Origin: Lonicera japonica
Taxonomy: Eukaryota; Streptophyta; Magnoliopsida; Dipsacales; Caprifoliaceae
Direction: 5' to 3'
Assembly (NCBI GenBank): GCA_021464415.1
Contig: JAKCWG010000233.1
Span: 35,838 to 99,837, forward strand
Length of the DNA stretch: 64,000 bases
Both the position numbers and the translations under genes were made by a program. Shown one piece after another: positions 24,514 to 35,784 of the stretch. Every line of letters starts with the position of its first letter. Position 1 is the stretch's first letter. The notes beneath the pieces are model-generated. The model was not told the DNA's origin. It was given only the letters and a program-made list of their open reading frames with translations, and ran no database searches.

Positions 24514-25010
24514 TGTAAGGTCAACAAATCTTTTAGATTATTACGAGAAAAAAGATTAAAGGTGAACACGAAAGATATTTTGATGAAGGATGGTTCTTCT
24601 AGCCAATGGATAGTAGGTTTGGTTTACGTCCACCCTTTAGTGATTGATTCTTATTGATACTGATGATTGTTACAGATTGGCGATAGTTTGCTAGGCTGTG
24701 CGTAGCATAGGTTTGATGATCTCAAAATGATTAAAGCTAGTTCCTTTTATAGATGGAAGGAACTAGTTGTTACAAGATGATAAGTCTTCATTTCCATGAT
24801 GTGTTTGAGTGGAGAGAATAATGGAGTTAGTTGAGTAGTGGGCAGTTAGTGACTAGCCGTTGGTTGTGCTGGTCACGCTCTTGTCGTGCTATTACCACGT
24901 GTCCCTGGAGGAAACTTTTTTTTGGTCTATCTTAGTGAGCTCGGACACGGTAAGGTCGGACCTTGTCTTTCGCCTATGAGCTCGGAGGGTTATTTTTATC
25001 CCCTTAAATA
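24514..25010 (-). mobile_element. 5' LTR of Tat element A (outer end approximate)
   Basis: The inner end is defined by TGTAAGG on + (CCTTACA on -) beside the PBS. A TATAAAAGG box on - lies near 24,745-24,756. The outer end is not sharp; it is placed where LTR-like sequence (GAGCTCGG repeats) gives way to AT-rich DNA. Confidence 0.65.
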
Positions 25011-25690
25011 TATATAAACTATAGAATAGTGAAATTTATTAAGAATTGTAATTTGTACTTTTTCAATAAATTCCAATTTTAATCAAATTAATGGTCCAGA
25101 GTACAACTTATCTTTCGTTAATTTTTTTTACACAATAAATTCCACGATACAACTATTTTGTATACAAGTATGAAATGAGTCTACAACAACCACAATAACG
25201 GATGAACACACAACCACGTACTACCACCAAGAAAACAACTTATCTTTCATTAATATATATATTTACAACTATCACTCGTTGTGGTGGACACAAGAAAGGT
25301 TTCAATAATACGTCCATGTGATTGAACTCATGATCCAACTCTTTGTTACAAGAACAAGGAGGATGCTAATCACAACACAAAGTTGTTGGCATCGTTCATT
25401 CTAAGATTTTGTACATTAATTAAATAAAATGACACTATCAATTTGAATTATCTCTTGAAAAGAAAAATAGGACTATCAAGTTAAGACAAAAATAATACAC
25501 AATTAGATGTCATAGTTTTGAGTATCAACGACTGCAAATGTAACATTAGTTTCCTTCTCTCGATATAATAATGCAGTTTTGTTAGAAAAAATAATGACTT
25601 TAGTACTCCTTGTTGAATTAATTGTCATACTTCTCTTGTTACTTGTGCTCTAGTTACATTCATTTTCACGGAACAATTCAACCGAAGGCG
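25011..25690. other. AT-rich spacer
   Basis: I see no genes or clear repeats between the Tat A LTR and the pararetroviral fragment. Confidence 0.5.
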
Positions 25691-25769
25691 CCAAATTTTT
25701 TGACTTAAAAGGTAGAAGAACGCTTCGGAGGACGTTTCTGAGATTTAGAAGTAGTTCATTTTCTAGTTT

Positions 25770-27420
25770 TTCATTTAGAATACTTTTTTCTGGGTTTAGA
25801 AACTCTAGGAGATCTACCAGGAATTTTTATATTAAAAGCAAATTGGTCGCAAAACTCACCAATTTCTTTTCTTCCAGTTAAATTTTGAGATTTTAGTTGA
25901 GCTTTTAATTTAATATCATTACATAGCACTAATCCTTCTGCAATACACTCACTAAATAGATTTCCATAAATATATTGTGAACAAGGAATAGAAGCACCAC
26001 CATGTATACGAATAATTATGTCTTTAACCTTTTAAGCAAATAAAACAGGCAAACCAACAATAAATTTTTCTTTCCAAAAGTCTGCATTAGCATCAAAACG
26101 CATCATAACTTTAGAAAGGAAAGTATCGCTATACCAATGGAAATGGGTTAAAGTAGGACATCTGAGTTTTATAAGTAAATCTTTACTTCTATCTAATATT
26201 TCAGGGTGATGGCCCAAAAAGTTGATTATAATGGCTTACATAAGTGAATAAATTGCATTGTGTTCTGCAGTTGGTCTTGGCTCAATACGGTCTCTACCAT
26301 CTTCAAGTTTAGTAGTGACGATAGTCTGAATAATTTTATCAGAGTTTAGAATTTCAATTGTTTGAACAAAAGTTAGAATATTATCCCACCAACCGCGAAG
26401 TTGGCCAGAAAAACCAACAATTATAAATTCGGCAATCTGTCTATTAGTATTACCCGCTGCTTTACAAACAGTAGCATACATAGCCATACAGTGTAGTTTA
26501 GTTAAAATAGCATATTCAGAGAGACCATCGATTCCCCACTTATAAATAGTTTTTGCACTAAAAGAAATGGATGGGACATTTATTTCTTCTTCAAATAAAA
26601 TGTCTTGTGTTGTAGGTCTAGGATAATAAAACTTTCCAGGGGCCATAGGAAGCTGTTTAGAAATGCCTTGATTAAAATTTACTTCATTAGTTTGCATACT
26701 AAAAAGATCGTTCTGAAATTTAGAAACATCTAAACATTCTGATTCAATATCAGAAAAATCACTTTCTTTAGTAATAGGTAAAACTTGTTTTAATAAATTA
26801 AATTTTTCAAGTTTTTCTGTCAAGGCTTCAATAATTTCTTGACTTTGCTTAGATTTTCCCAATTTAAAACCTCGAGAAAGTTCAATCGTAGGTTTAATAA
26901 GAGACGTAGTAACACTAGTTTCTTTCAAAACCTTTTCTTTTTCTTTCTTTTTATCTTTGGAAATATTTTGAATATCATCAATAGCTTCCTCAATACGAAA
27001 AAGTTGGGAGCCAACAGTTTGTAAATATAGATTATTGTAGTTATTTTGTTTAATAATATGTTCTACTGCCTCAGCAGTAGGAATAGAACTTTTATCAGGA
27101 AAAGTAGCAAAAGTAGTTATATCAAGATTCTTATCTTTATTTATATTTATTCTTTGTGACTCGGGTGGAGGGTGAATGGCCATAACAAAGCCTGATTCTG
27201 TATTCCAAATCTTATAAAAGTTTTCAAGAATATATATTTCAGGGAAATCAATTTCGTATTTAATAATATGTTCATAAAACCAAAAGGTAAAAGGAACAAC
27301 TTGTTCATATTTTTCAATATAAGCATAGAATAAATCTTTGAATTTATATTGTTGTTCATCAGTATAATTAGTAAAAAACCATTTTCTGAAATCTTTATAT
27401 TTTTCATGAAACGACTCTAT
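25770..27420 (-). pseudogene. Endogenous pararetrovirus coat-protein region, decayed
   Basis: Read downward, a structural (coat/gag-like) protein of the family Caulimoviridae is visible. It has an N-terminal aromatic-rich segment at 27,420-27,180, a charged coiled-coil stretch, a conserved segment with GFSGQLRGWWDN (about 26,420-26,385), and GLPVLFA (about 26,050). After an in-frame stop at 26,032 comes a C-terminal part with EGLVLCNDIKLK (about 25,935) and a basic tail. At least two stops precede the point where a zinc knuckle would be expected, and no polymerase follows. It is a silent fossil fragment. The genus cannot be settled from this piece. Confidence 0.8.
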
Positions 27421-28038
27421 TTATTTCATTTTTATCATATACAAAGGGTTCAGAAATAGTAACAACATTTATATATTTGGTATTTATACCTAAACCTGCC
27501 ATGTTAACACCCAATTCAGGTATACTACCAGGTTCATTTTTATTTACCTGAATTTCATCACTAGCACTGGCAGGATGATAGACTCCATGAGGAATATTTT
27601 GTTTAGAATTTAAAATCCTTCAAAAACAAGATTACTAGCTTTAGAAGTTGTGTTCACAACTGAAGGAGGAAGAGTATAAAATTCATTCTGTTTAGAATAG
27701 TCTGCCTGAATAGTATTAGCAGGGGTATAAAATCTTTCAGAGCTAGTTTTAAAAGAATGTCTAGAACTAGTGGATAGTCTTGTATTTTTATTATTATCAA
27801 ATTTAATTATAACATCTCCATCTTTGAATCAAACTATTTCGTCTACCTTCCTACTTCCTTCAGGTTATGGAGGAGAAGCGTTTTCAAGAAGCCAAGATAA
27901 TGGAGGAGTTATATCTTTCCACATAATTGTCCTGGGGACAACTACATCAAATTTTAAAATATTTGTTTCAGGAAGTATACTTCTATCTTTACAATCATAT
28001 TGATGAGCATGAGGGCTTAAAGTATTAATTACTATATA
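27421..28038 (-). pseudogene. Degenerate pararetroviral stretch between MP and coat protein
   Basis: The frame continues from the movement-protein ORF after its stop at 28,039 and shows short coding-like pieces. Several stops and at least one frameshift interrupt it before the coat-protein frame opens. It probably represents the MP C-terminal extension and the start of the structural region. Confidence 0.6.
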
Positions 28039-28611
28039 CTATATATGATAAGTGAGCTTTATAGGCTCAGAACCTGCTTTCATTTCATAACCATGTAATT
28101 GGAGATTTAATGTTAAAACATCAAGAATATTTCTATCAGTAAAAGATATAGAAAGATTTGGATAGCAATCAAAATATACAAGACCATTGCATAGACTGGG
28201 CTGAATAATTCCTAATAAAGAATGATTAAGTTTAAGATGTCTAGAATCTCGTAGAGCAATTAAAAAGGAGGTATTCAAACCCTTTTTAGTTAATGGTTTT
28301 AAAGCAACTCGGACTAAACCTATATGCAAATATTTATACCTATCTTTATATCTATTAATCTCTGGTTCAGTTAATAATTGTATAGAATCATTTGAACTTC
28401 CAGCAGGAATAGTTTGTTCAATAGTTTTAATGGCCATAGAAGAAAATAGTTTAAACATATCAATGTCATAAACTTTATCTGGACTTACTTTAGGGATATT
28501 CCATTTTAAGAGTTGTTGTTCAATATCATTGAACTCAATATCTTCTTCATTTTTTAATAATGATCTAGGTTTAAAACGGTTTATTGAACTAGAGCTTGAT
28601 CGAGATAACAT
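28039..28611 (-). pseudogene. Endogenous pararetrovirus movement protein (30K type), 190 codons open
   Basis: The protein matches the core of the 30K-superfamily movement protein of caulimovirids. It has a segment around GLVRVALKPLT (about 28,320), a LRDSRH motif, and GLVYFDCYPNLSISF followed by the conserved Asp (about 28,180-28,140). These proteins form tubules through plasmodesmata. Here the ORF is integrated in nuclear DNA beside broken structural sequence. I see no viral polymerase or replication signals in the window. It is treated as a relic. Confidence 0.8.
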
Positions 28612-28992
28612 TATCAGTTAAAGAAATTAAGTAAAATAAAATACCAAAGGATTTCTAGCTCAACTATCAACGACTTACGGAAAGAAAACCCAACACACCG
28701 TACCTTGGTTTATATGGGTAAAATACTCCCTACACGACTTGGGTGTTGATCCACAACAACCACCCAAAAAAAAATTTCTATGAAAAAAGCCAAAAAGTAA
28801 GAGAACATCTTACCACATCCCTCAACTTATTTTTCAACTTCTCACAAAAGTATATTAGTTTTTCTACTATTTTTCATCTTGTTATCAAACAGAGTTTTTA
28901 GAGCTTCAATTTTAGGCTTTAGGAACTTCTTCTTCTTCTTCTTTTTACAGCAAGCAATGGTGACATCCAGATGTTCTTTGGGGGAGGGATGA
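28612..28992. other. Spacer left of Cassandra
   Basis: AT-rich sequence with a CTT-rich tract (28,928-28,950); no gene is seen. It may contain the leader of the pararetroviral fragment. Confidence 0.4.
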
Positions 28993-29099
28993 TGTAACGA
29001 TCTGGTCCCACCTCAGTACAATATTGTCCGCTCTGGGTAGCGTCCAGCTAGGCCTCAGCCCCGGAACATCTACCCTCACGGCTTTGTTTCTAGGAGCTC

Positions 29100-29215
29100 A
29101 CGACTAGCTTCCCAGGGGGTCACCCATCCTGGGATTGCTCTGGTCCTCTAATCGCTTAACTTCGGAGTTCTTATGGGATCCGAAGCCAATGAGCCCCGAA
29201 AATGCCTCGTACTTA
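29100..29215 (-). other. 5S rRNA-derived segment in Cassandra LTR 1
   Basis: On the - strand the stretch includes GATCCCATAAGAACTCCGAAGTTAAGCG and GGATGGGTGACC, close to the middle and 3' part of plant 5S rRNA. It covers the internal Pol III control region. It is LTR sequence, not a 5S gene; the 5' part is diverged. Confidence 0.85.
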
Positions 29216-29514
29216 ATTAGCGACCATTTCTTACTTATATGGGTCTCAAGGAATAACCATCTTTCGATGTGGGATGCCCCCTTTTGAACTATATTTCCTC
29301 CACTCAAGGGAGTACTCCTCGCTTGCATGGCGTCACATCCTTTCCCCCAAAGGAATCGACGTCCTCATTGACACATCGTACTCTGTGGGGTCCGCTCTGA
29401 TACCATTTGTAACGATATGGTCCCACCTCAGTACGATATTGTGCGCTCTGGGTAACGTCCAGCCAGGCCTCAGCCCCGGAACATCTACCCTCATGTCTTT
29501 GTTTCTAGGAGCTC

Positions 29515-29630
29515 ACGACCAGCTTCCTAGGGGGTCACCCATCCTAGGATTGCTCTGGTCCTCTACTCGCTTAACTTCGGAGTTCTTATGAAATCCGAAG
29601 CCAATGAGCCCCCAAAAGGCCTCGTACTTA
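29515..29630 (-). other. 5S rRNA-derived segment in Cassandra LTR 2
   Basis: This is the second LTR copy of the 5S-like block, with a few differences from the first, for example CTAGGATGGGTGACC here. Confidence 0.85.
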
Positions 29631-29753
29631 ATTAGCAACCATTTCTTACTTATATGGGTCTACAGGGATCCCCCATCTCCCGATGTGGGATGCCCCCTTT
29701 TGAGCTACAATTCCTCCACCCAAGGGAGTACTCCTCGCTCGCAGGGCGTCACA

Positions 29754-30285
29754 GAGGAGGGGAGGGAACTCAAACCTTGGTGACTTTTGTTTATTGTTAG
29801 GCTGAACATGAGGCTTATTCACCATCTTTTTTATTGATTAATAGGCTAAATGAGGAAAAGTGGCCGCGTACAAATATCCTTATCATAATTAGGTTATCAA
29901 TTTTTTTCCTTGGTTAATTGTGGTAATGAACATTTTAATTATTGTCAATTCAGTACATCCATTACCCTCTGTTTAAATCATCTGACAAAAATTAAAAATA
30001 TTTACACAAACCACCCCAACTTTTCAAGTTTTTATAAAAAACACCTCTAACTTTCTAGTTTTGCATTCTGTATGTATAGAGACCACCCTTTTACTAGAAT
30101 CCTTCAATTCAATCCCCTTTGTATTCAATTTTCCTACGCTTGAGTCTCTTTTCTTCAATTCAAAATATTTGTTTAATTTTTGGGTTAAATTTCAAAAGAG
30201 AAAAAAACAAAAAGAAATTCAAAGAATTTATAAAAAATAGTTAGACAAAAATCTATGGGCCCAACGTAATAATTCAAATTAAATA
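29754..30285. other. AT-rich spacer
   Basis: No gene or repeat is recognised. Confidence 0.5.
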
Positions 30286-30289
30286 CATA

Positions 30290-31735
30290 TAGCGATAACG
30301 GAATGGAAAACATTAACAACAAAGAGGTACTTTAGACATTAAAAAAGAAAGTATATTCTAATAAGTACACATGGGGGATAGTATAGTGAAAATAGATGCC
30401 CACGTTCGAACTACGGAAACCACGTTTCTTCCCTTTACTACCATAGTCAACCATCAAATATATGCATGTTTCACTTGAATCAAATATATATGTATACCAT
30501 AATTTAGTTCCATATATAAATGGTCTACTATTTTATTCTTTCTCCATATGCTTTTATATATAACAGCTATATACTTATGAGAATTAGGGGTGGAAACACT
30601 AATGTATGGGGGGTGGGCTAGGTACGCGTGGAATTTTGTCGGAAATTGGCCAAGTGGCTAATCATTCACAAGCCATCAAAATTACACTTGTCAAAATTTA
30701 ACACCATTTTTAACAATATTTTGCTAAATTAAGCCACTTTTTGAACTAGATAATCCAACTAAGCCACTTTTTAAAATTTTAGTCAAAATAGCACAATTTC
30801 AAAAATAGTGATTTGGAATAACTATTTCTAGAAATTAGGTAGAAGGTCTTATTACACATTAATTTTTATCAAAAATCCAATGAATAAATATTTTTTTAAT
30901 GAAGGGCCTATTTTTAATTGGTAATTAGTGTAAGAGACCTATTTTGTTTTATATTTTAAATGAAGGTATTTGAATAAATTTAAATATCATTTAATTAATA
31001 AAAACATGTTATATATTACCTAAATTACCCCCTCTTTATGAAATTTGCACAAAAAATATGGACTGCAAAGTTCATATTGCAGTAAAATATGAACTGCAAA
31101 GTTCATATTGCAGTAAAATATGAACTAATATGGACTACAAAGTTCATATTGCAATCCATATTTTACTGCAATGTGAACTTTGCAGTTCATATTTCTAGTG
31201 TAAAGTTCATATTGCAGTCCATATTTTAATGCATATTGGTATTTTTTAGTTCATTTTAAGGGTTGGGATGTCATTTTACAATGAAAAAAAAGACACATGT
31301 CATATTATCAATAAAATAAAAAATAGGCCCTTTATTTATAAAAAAAATTATTCCTTGGCTTTAGTATGAAAATTTTTCTCTAATAAGACCTATTTCTAAG
31401 TTGTCCCTAACTATTTTTATTGAAAAATAGTGAGATCAAATCACTATTTTTCTTTTTTATGAAATTGAGAAAAATAGTGATTTAATTTCACAGTTTATCA
31501 ACAAAAATAATGATTCCAAATACTTTTTTTACCTTTAAAATGGTGATTTCAAATCACTATTTTTAAAGTATACTATTTTGTTTAATAACTTGATAAGCGG
31601 ATTAGATAGACAAATTTATTCAAAAGGTGGACTCTTTACAAAAAAAAGAGTCCTTTAATCTTTTCTTTTTATACAATCTTCTGGTCCCCACCATCATAAT
31701 TACCATATCCACTTATTACTTAAACCACAATAAAA
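30290..31735. repeat. Duplicated segment, copy 1, split by an insertion
   Basis: The parts at 30,290-30,720 and 31,640-31,735 match 32,430-32,950 in order. Shared blocks include TATTCTAATAAGTACAC, CATATATAAAT, CACTTGTCAAAATT and CACCATCATAATTAC. The roughly 900 bp between the two parts is absent from the other copy and contains the foldback element. Confidence 0.75.
30830..31415. mobile_element. Foldback MITE
   Basis: The two halves are imperfect reverse complements. Outer arms share a GGTCTTATTA-type sequence (about 30,840-30,856 and 31,378-31,395). Further in come AGGGCCTATTTTT and its complement. At the centre are repeated AAAGTTCATATTGCAGT blocks and their inverted copies (31,060-31,230). 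There is no coding capacity. Exact ends and target duplication were not resolved. Confidence 0.65.
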
Positions 31736-31739
31736 TATA

Positions 31740-32430
31740 CCCTTATATAATTTTACCAAAATACAAATATTGGCAATATAAAATGAAACCAGGTTTGAAA
31801 TTTGTTGACCTTCTTTTAATAATGGTTATGTTAATTCTTATATTTAATTTATAGATACAATGAAAACTGAGGGAACTACTACAATTATTTTACTGCATCT
31901 ACCAATCGAATGGAAAGGTCAACATGATTCATTAGAGGAGGGTCAGTGTTACACGAGCTTTAAACCGGTTCATCTGGAACATTGGACTAGTCTACCTTGT
32001 TTACTGGACCGTCCAAGTCGGTAAAATTAGGTTTCTATTTTTATCTATTTAATGTTTCTCTCTCTGTTGGTTTCTATAAATAAAAGCCTATACGCTTACC
32101 TTAAGACGCGTTTTTGGCGGCCCATTATGTAATTCGCTTAAAAAATAGAAGTTTCGAAGCAACCCTCATTCTCATATCCAACCATCTGGGGTTTGTTCGA
32201 AACACCATTCCTATGTTCATTCTTCGAACGTGCACAAAATCTTATTCGATCTTTTACAAGTGCACTGTTGGTAAATATTTGTTGTCATTATGACCTGCTC
32301 GTAATGTCCTCGTCGGACAGCTAGCAATCTTGAGTGATATACATTGAAGATGTACTAGTTAGTCCCATGACACTTTAGCCCAACGTACATAGATAATATC
32401 TTAATACATTTGAGGCCAAAGCAGTAGTTC
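31740..32430. other. Unassigned segment between the duplicated copies
   Basis: No gene is seen. A TATA-like TATAAATAAAAG at about 32,076 follows a TTACACGAGC-type stretch and could be part of a small LTR, but the ends are not defined. Confidence 0.35.
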
Positions 32431-32950
32431 ATATCCAATAAAAATTGCAATAACGGAGTAGAAAAACATCATTAACTGAGAGAGATTCTAGAGATAATGA
32501 AGAAGTAGCATATTCTAATAAGTACACCAGGTGTTAATATAGTGGAAATAGATGCATAGTTTCGAATGACAAAAAACCCGTTTCTTTTCCCTCTATTCTT
32601 ATAATTGACCACCAGATATATGCATATACCGCTTATATTAAATATATATATACACCATAAGTTAGTTCCATATATAAATCTTGTATGGTTCACCTATTTC
32701 CACTTCCTCTCACTTTACTAATTGCATTTTTTTTTCTCTAACTGTCTCTATTATTTTATTTTATATCCATATGCTTGAAAAAAGACCAAGTGACCGTCAT
32801 GCAAAAACCACTAAAATTGCACTTGTCAAAATTCAACACCTTTTTTCTTATAAAAATAAAAATAAAAAATTGAACACCTTCTTTCACGTTTTCTTTTTAT
32901 ATAATAATCTAGCCATCCCACCATCATAATTACAATATTCAATTATCACA
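32430..32950. repeat. Duplicated segment, copy 2, uninterrupted
   Basis: This is the uninterrupted partner of 30,290-31,735. The CACTA element begins 12 bp after its end. Confidence 0.75.
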
Positions 32951-32984
32951 CAGGCCTCAATCACTACCTGAGGAGGGGATTTAG

Positions 32985-33610
32985 GTGACGTATTACCTAC
33001 GTCTCCTAAGAGATGTTTTTACGTCGCCTTAATTTAGGCGACGTAAACTACGTTGCCCAAGCTACGTCGCCTAGTTTTAGTCGCCCTAGATATTAGGCGA
33101 CAGATGTTGTTACTCTGTCGTTGTAGTGGTTACTTAGGCCACGCTGATGTTATCGTCCGTCGCAAGAGAATGTACTCCTAGGCTACGTATCTTTTTTCTT
33201 CCATCATAGAAGATCGTTTTCTTAGGCCACGTATATGTTATCCTCCGTCGTAAAAAAGGCAATAATAGGTGACGAATCTTTTATCCTCTGTCGTAGAAAT
33301 GAAACATTTAGGCCACAGAGGTGTTATGTTGCGTCGTCTAAGAGGTACACCTATGCGACCTTCGAATTATCTTACATCTGCTAAGAATGAATGTTAGGAC
33401 ACGAGGATATTTTCCTTCGTCATCTAAAGAGTAAATCTAGGCGACGTTGGTATTTTTACTCGGCCTCCTAAGATGTACAACTAGGCCACCTAGTTATTAT
33501 CCTCCGTCTCATAAGATGTATACCTAAGCTACGAATGTATTATCCTTCGTCTCCTAAGAAGTAACTTAGGCCACCTAAGTTGATGTTTAAGACACCTACC
33601 TACGTCACCT
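32985..33610. repeat. CACTA subterminal repeats
   Basis: Many short units, in both orientations, of the type TAGGCGACGTA / TAGGCCACG. They are separated by 20-50 bp and often followed by TTATCCTCCGTCG. In En/Spm such repeats bind the element's own DNA-binding protein. Confidence 0.85.
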
Positions 33611-33659
33611 AAAGTATAGTTACAAATAAAAAAAAAATCAACGTGGCCTGTAATTAAGA

Positions 33660-33795
33660 TTACTGGTGCCAGTAATCCAAGTTTCTGGGCATCTAGATTA
33701 CTGGTGCTAGTACTCCAAGTTTATGGGCATCTAGATTACTGGGGCCAGTAATCCATGTTTCTGGGCATCTAGATTACTGGGGCCAGTAGTAATCT
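33660..33795. repeat. ATTACTGG palindromes inside the CACTA element
   Basis: Three to four copies of ATTACTGGTGCCAGTAAT-type palindromes, with centres TG or GG, separated by a repeated TTTCTGGGCATCTAG spacer. The same palindrome family recurs at 35.9, 36.4, 44.6-47.3, 50.8-52.0 and 53.4-53.6 kb. Confidence 0.9.
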
Positions 33796-34058
33796 AGATT
33801 AATCATAGCTTTTGTGTGCAGCCGCACCTGCGCATATACAGCCTGCCTGCAATATTCAATAACAAATACAACCTGCCCAATTTATCATTGAATAAATATA
33901 TGTCTAATAAACTATCAAAATTTATTCAATTCCATTCAATAAATTGTGTTGAAAGAGAAATTGTTCTAACACTAAATAAAACGTAGGGGGGAGGAGCCAT
34001 CCGAGGGAGGAATTGGCGGTTGAATCCCGGCTGCTGTAATCATATACTCTAATTGAGC

Positions 34059-35651
34059 TTACATCTTGCGCTCAAAATATACCATCTCCTTCTCTCGCTC
34101 GGTCCTCTCTGTCTCTCGCTCGGCCCTAAGCTTAGCGACTTCAGCCTCAGCCCTCGTCCCTCTCGAAGGACCCACTGCTGTCTCTGGGACAGAGACCTGG
34201 GTCTCGTAAAAGAGCACCAGGGCTGGGGCGCTAGCTAGCGACGTACTGTCCAATGCTACATCGATCAGAGGCAAATCGGCCATCATCTTCTCCACCTCGA
34301 CAGTCCTCGCAGACTGAACGGCTGCCTGCAAATAATAATAAGTGTTGTGTAAAAAATAATTCTTGTCCTAACTAAATAATAATAATATAAAAAATAATAA
34401 TTAAAGTGTTGTATAAAAAAGATTTGCTGCGCGGTCGGGGTCATACTTCTTGTACACCTCGACATAAGTAGTGAGGTGAGGAGCCTGGTCTCCCTTGTGC
34501 TTCAGGTCATGAGCCAAGAGGACAAAGGCCTAGGCCCACCCACTGTGGGCCTTCTTATTCTCGAAGGCCCGAATTTGGGCCATCTGTGTGCCCAGTTCCT
34601 ACAAGATACAAACAGTTGTATTTATTTTAGCATTTATAAACATTTAAATTAAATGAAACAACAAAAAAGAATAAGATAAATTAAAAAATTACCTGAAAAT
34701 CCTTGGCCTTGAAGTGGTTGCATAACCACTCCCACTGGTCCAGGCGATGAATGAACTCCACTGGAATGGGAGCATCGCCTTGCGCTTGCCAGTTCTTGTG
34801 GATCTTGTACTTCCAATCTTTGAAGCGATCCGCAGCCTTCTTTTGTATCCATGTGACGAGCTCCTTATCAGCAGGATCGATGTCATAACTCTCCTACAAA
34901 CCAAATAGGAACTCATGAAAAAACATTAGTACAAATAAAAATAAAATTTAGTAAGGCAAAAAAAATGTTAACTAGAATAAGAAACAAGTACTTACCGACA
35001 GGTAGTCGAAGAGCATTGTTCGCTCCGATAAAGGCATTTTCCCAAATGTCGGGTACAACATCAGGGTTTGGTCTTTTAAGAACGCCGACATGTCACTGAC
35101 GTGTCGGGAACAAACCTCCTTTGGCGGCCCAGAAACAGCAGGATCGTATGTCACACAGGACTTCCCCAACGTACGGACGATCACCGCGGTCTTCTTCTCG
35201 GTGACGACTCCTCTTCTTGTTACAAGAGGAGGCCTACGTACCTACAAATAAAATCATATAAATTAATCAGTCAATCACAAAGAATAAGAATTGCGATTTA
35301 TAATTAAAGAGATCTAAAGGTATATTACCTGATATGGTGGCCTCCGCTACAGCATACTTAGAGCGAATGTTGCATACAGGGAGGCCTGCACCGGAGGTGT
35401 TGCCGGTGGTTGAATTTATAGACGGACTAGGGAGCACCAGCGGCAACGCCGGTGAGAGAGATGGCTGGGCAGAGGGCTGCTCGACGGATGGCTGGGCACA
35501 GGGCTTGGCGGCAAAAGGCTGGGAGGAGGGCTGCTGGGTGGAGGGCTGGGCAGAGGGCTAGGAGGCCACACGCAACAAGGCCTGTTGCAGCTCATCGTAC
35601 TGCACCTCTGGGCACAACTTCTTCTTGGTTGCATACGCTCTCGGAGGCATC
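34059..35651 (-). pseudogene. CACTA transposase-type gene (Transposase_24 / PTTA-En/Spm family)
   Basis: Five exons can be read. Exon 1 (35,651 to about 35,335) starts MPPRAYATKKKLC and has a proline/serine/glutamine-rich stretch. Exon 2 (about 35,240-34,996) ends in a perfect GTAAGT donor. Exon 3 (34,893-34,693) contains FKDWKYKIHKNWQ and LDQWEWLCNHF, the diagnostic part of the family. Exon 4 (34,598 to about 34,420) contains FENKKAHSGWA and DLKHKGDQAPHLTTYVEVYKKY. Exon 5 (about 34,328-34,059) is a charged helix-rich tail. Two in-frame TAG stops (about 35,560 and 34,530) and a lost donor after exon 4 inactivate it. The protein is the DNA-binding partner, not the DDE transposase. Confidence 0.82.
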
Positions 35652-35784
35652 CTTGACTTGAATCTCAAATTTCAATTTCAGTTTCAAATTTAGTTTCAAT
35701 ATCAGTTTTGCCCTAATTGATTTGAAATTAAAGTTTAGGGTTTCAATTTCAAAACAATTTCAATTTATGTTTTGCCCTAAAGGC

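Larger units (their letters stand above)
16176..25010 (-). mobile_element. Tat-lineage Ty3/gypsy retrotransposon A, degenerate
   Basis: On the - strand the order is 5' LTR (from about 25,010 to 24,514), PBS, gag, protease, RT, RNase H, a second RNase H, integrase, a 3' region with tandem repeats and, on the opposite strand, an antisense ORF. The dual RNase H and antisense ORF are hallmarks of the Tat (Retand/Ogre-like) group. A 3' LTR was not recognised on the left; the solo LTR at 14,936 belongs to another family. Every coding part has stops or frameshifts. Confidence 0.85.
28993..29753 (-). mobile_element. Cassandra TRIM retrotransposon, complete, on - strand
   Basis: Two LTRs of about 345 bp (28,993-29,337 and 29,408-29,753) flank an internal region of only 70 bp. 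On the - strand each LTR begins TGTGACGCC (TGTGACGCCCTGCGAGCG in the 5' copy) and ends CGTTACA. The internal part starts with TGGTATCAGAGCGGACC, the initiator-methionine tRNA binding site. It ends with the purine tract TTTGGGGGAAAGGA. Both LTRs contain 5S-rRNA-derived sequence. Flanks GATGA and GAGGA are an imperfect target duplication. It encodes no protein and depends on other elements. Confidence 0.95.

Noticed and set aside
29390..29407. A tRNA-like sequence (TGGTATCAGAGC)
   Set aside because: Only the primer binding site is present; there is no cloverleaf.
29100..29630. Two 5S rRNA genes
   Set aside because: The 5S-like blocks are diverged and lie inside LTRs with PBS and purine tract between them: a Cassandra element.
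35334..35661. Trp/Gly/Arg-rich ORFs on +
   Set aside because: They are the complement of the proline/serine/glutamine-rich exon 1 of the CACTA gene.
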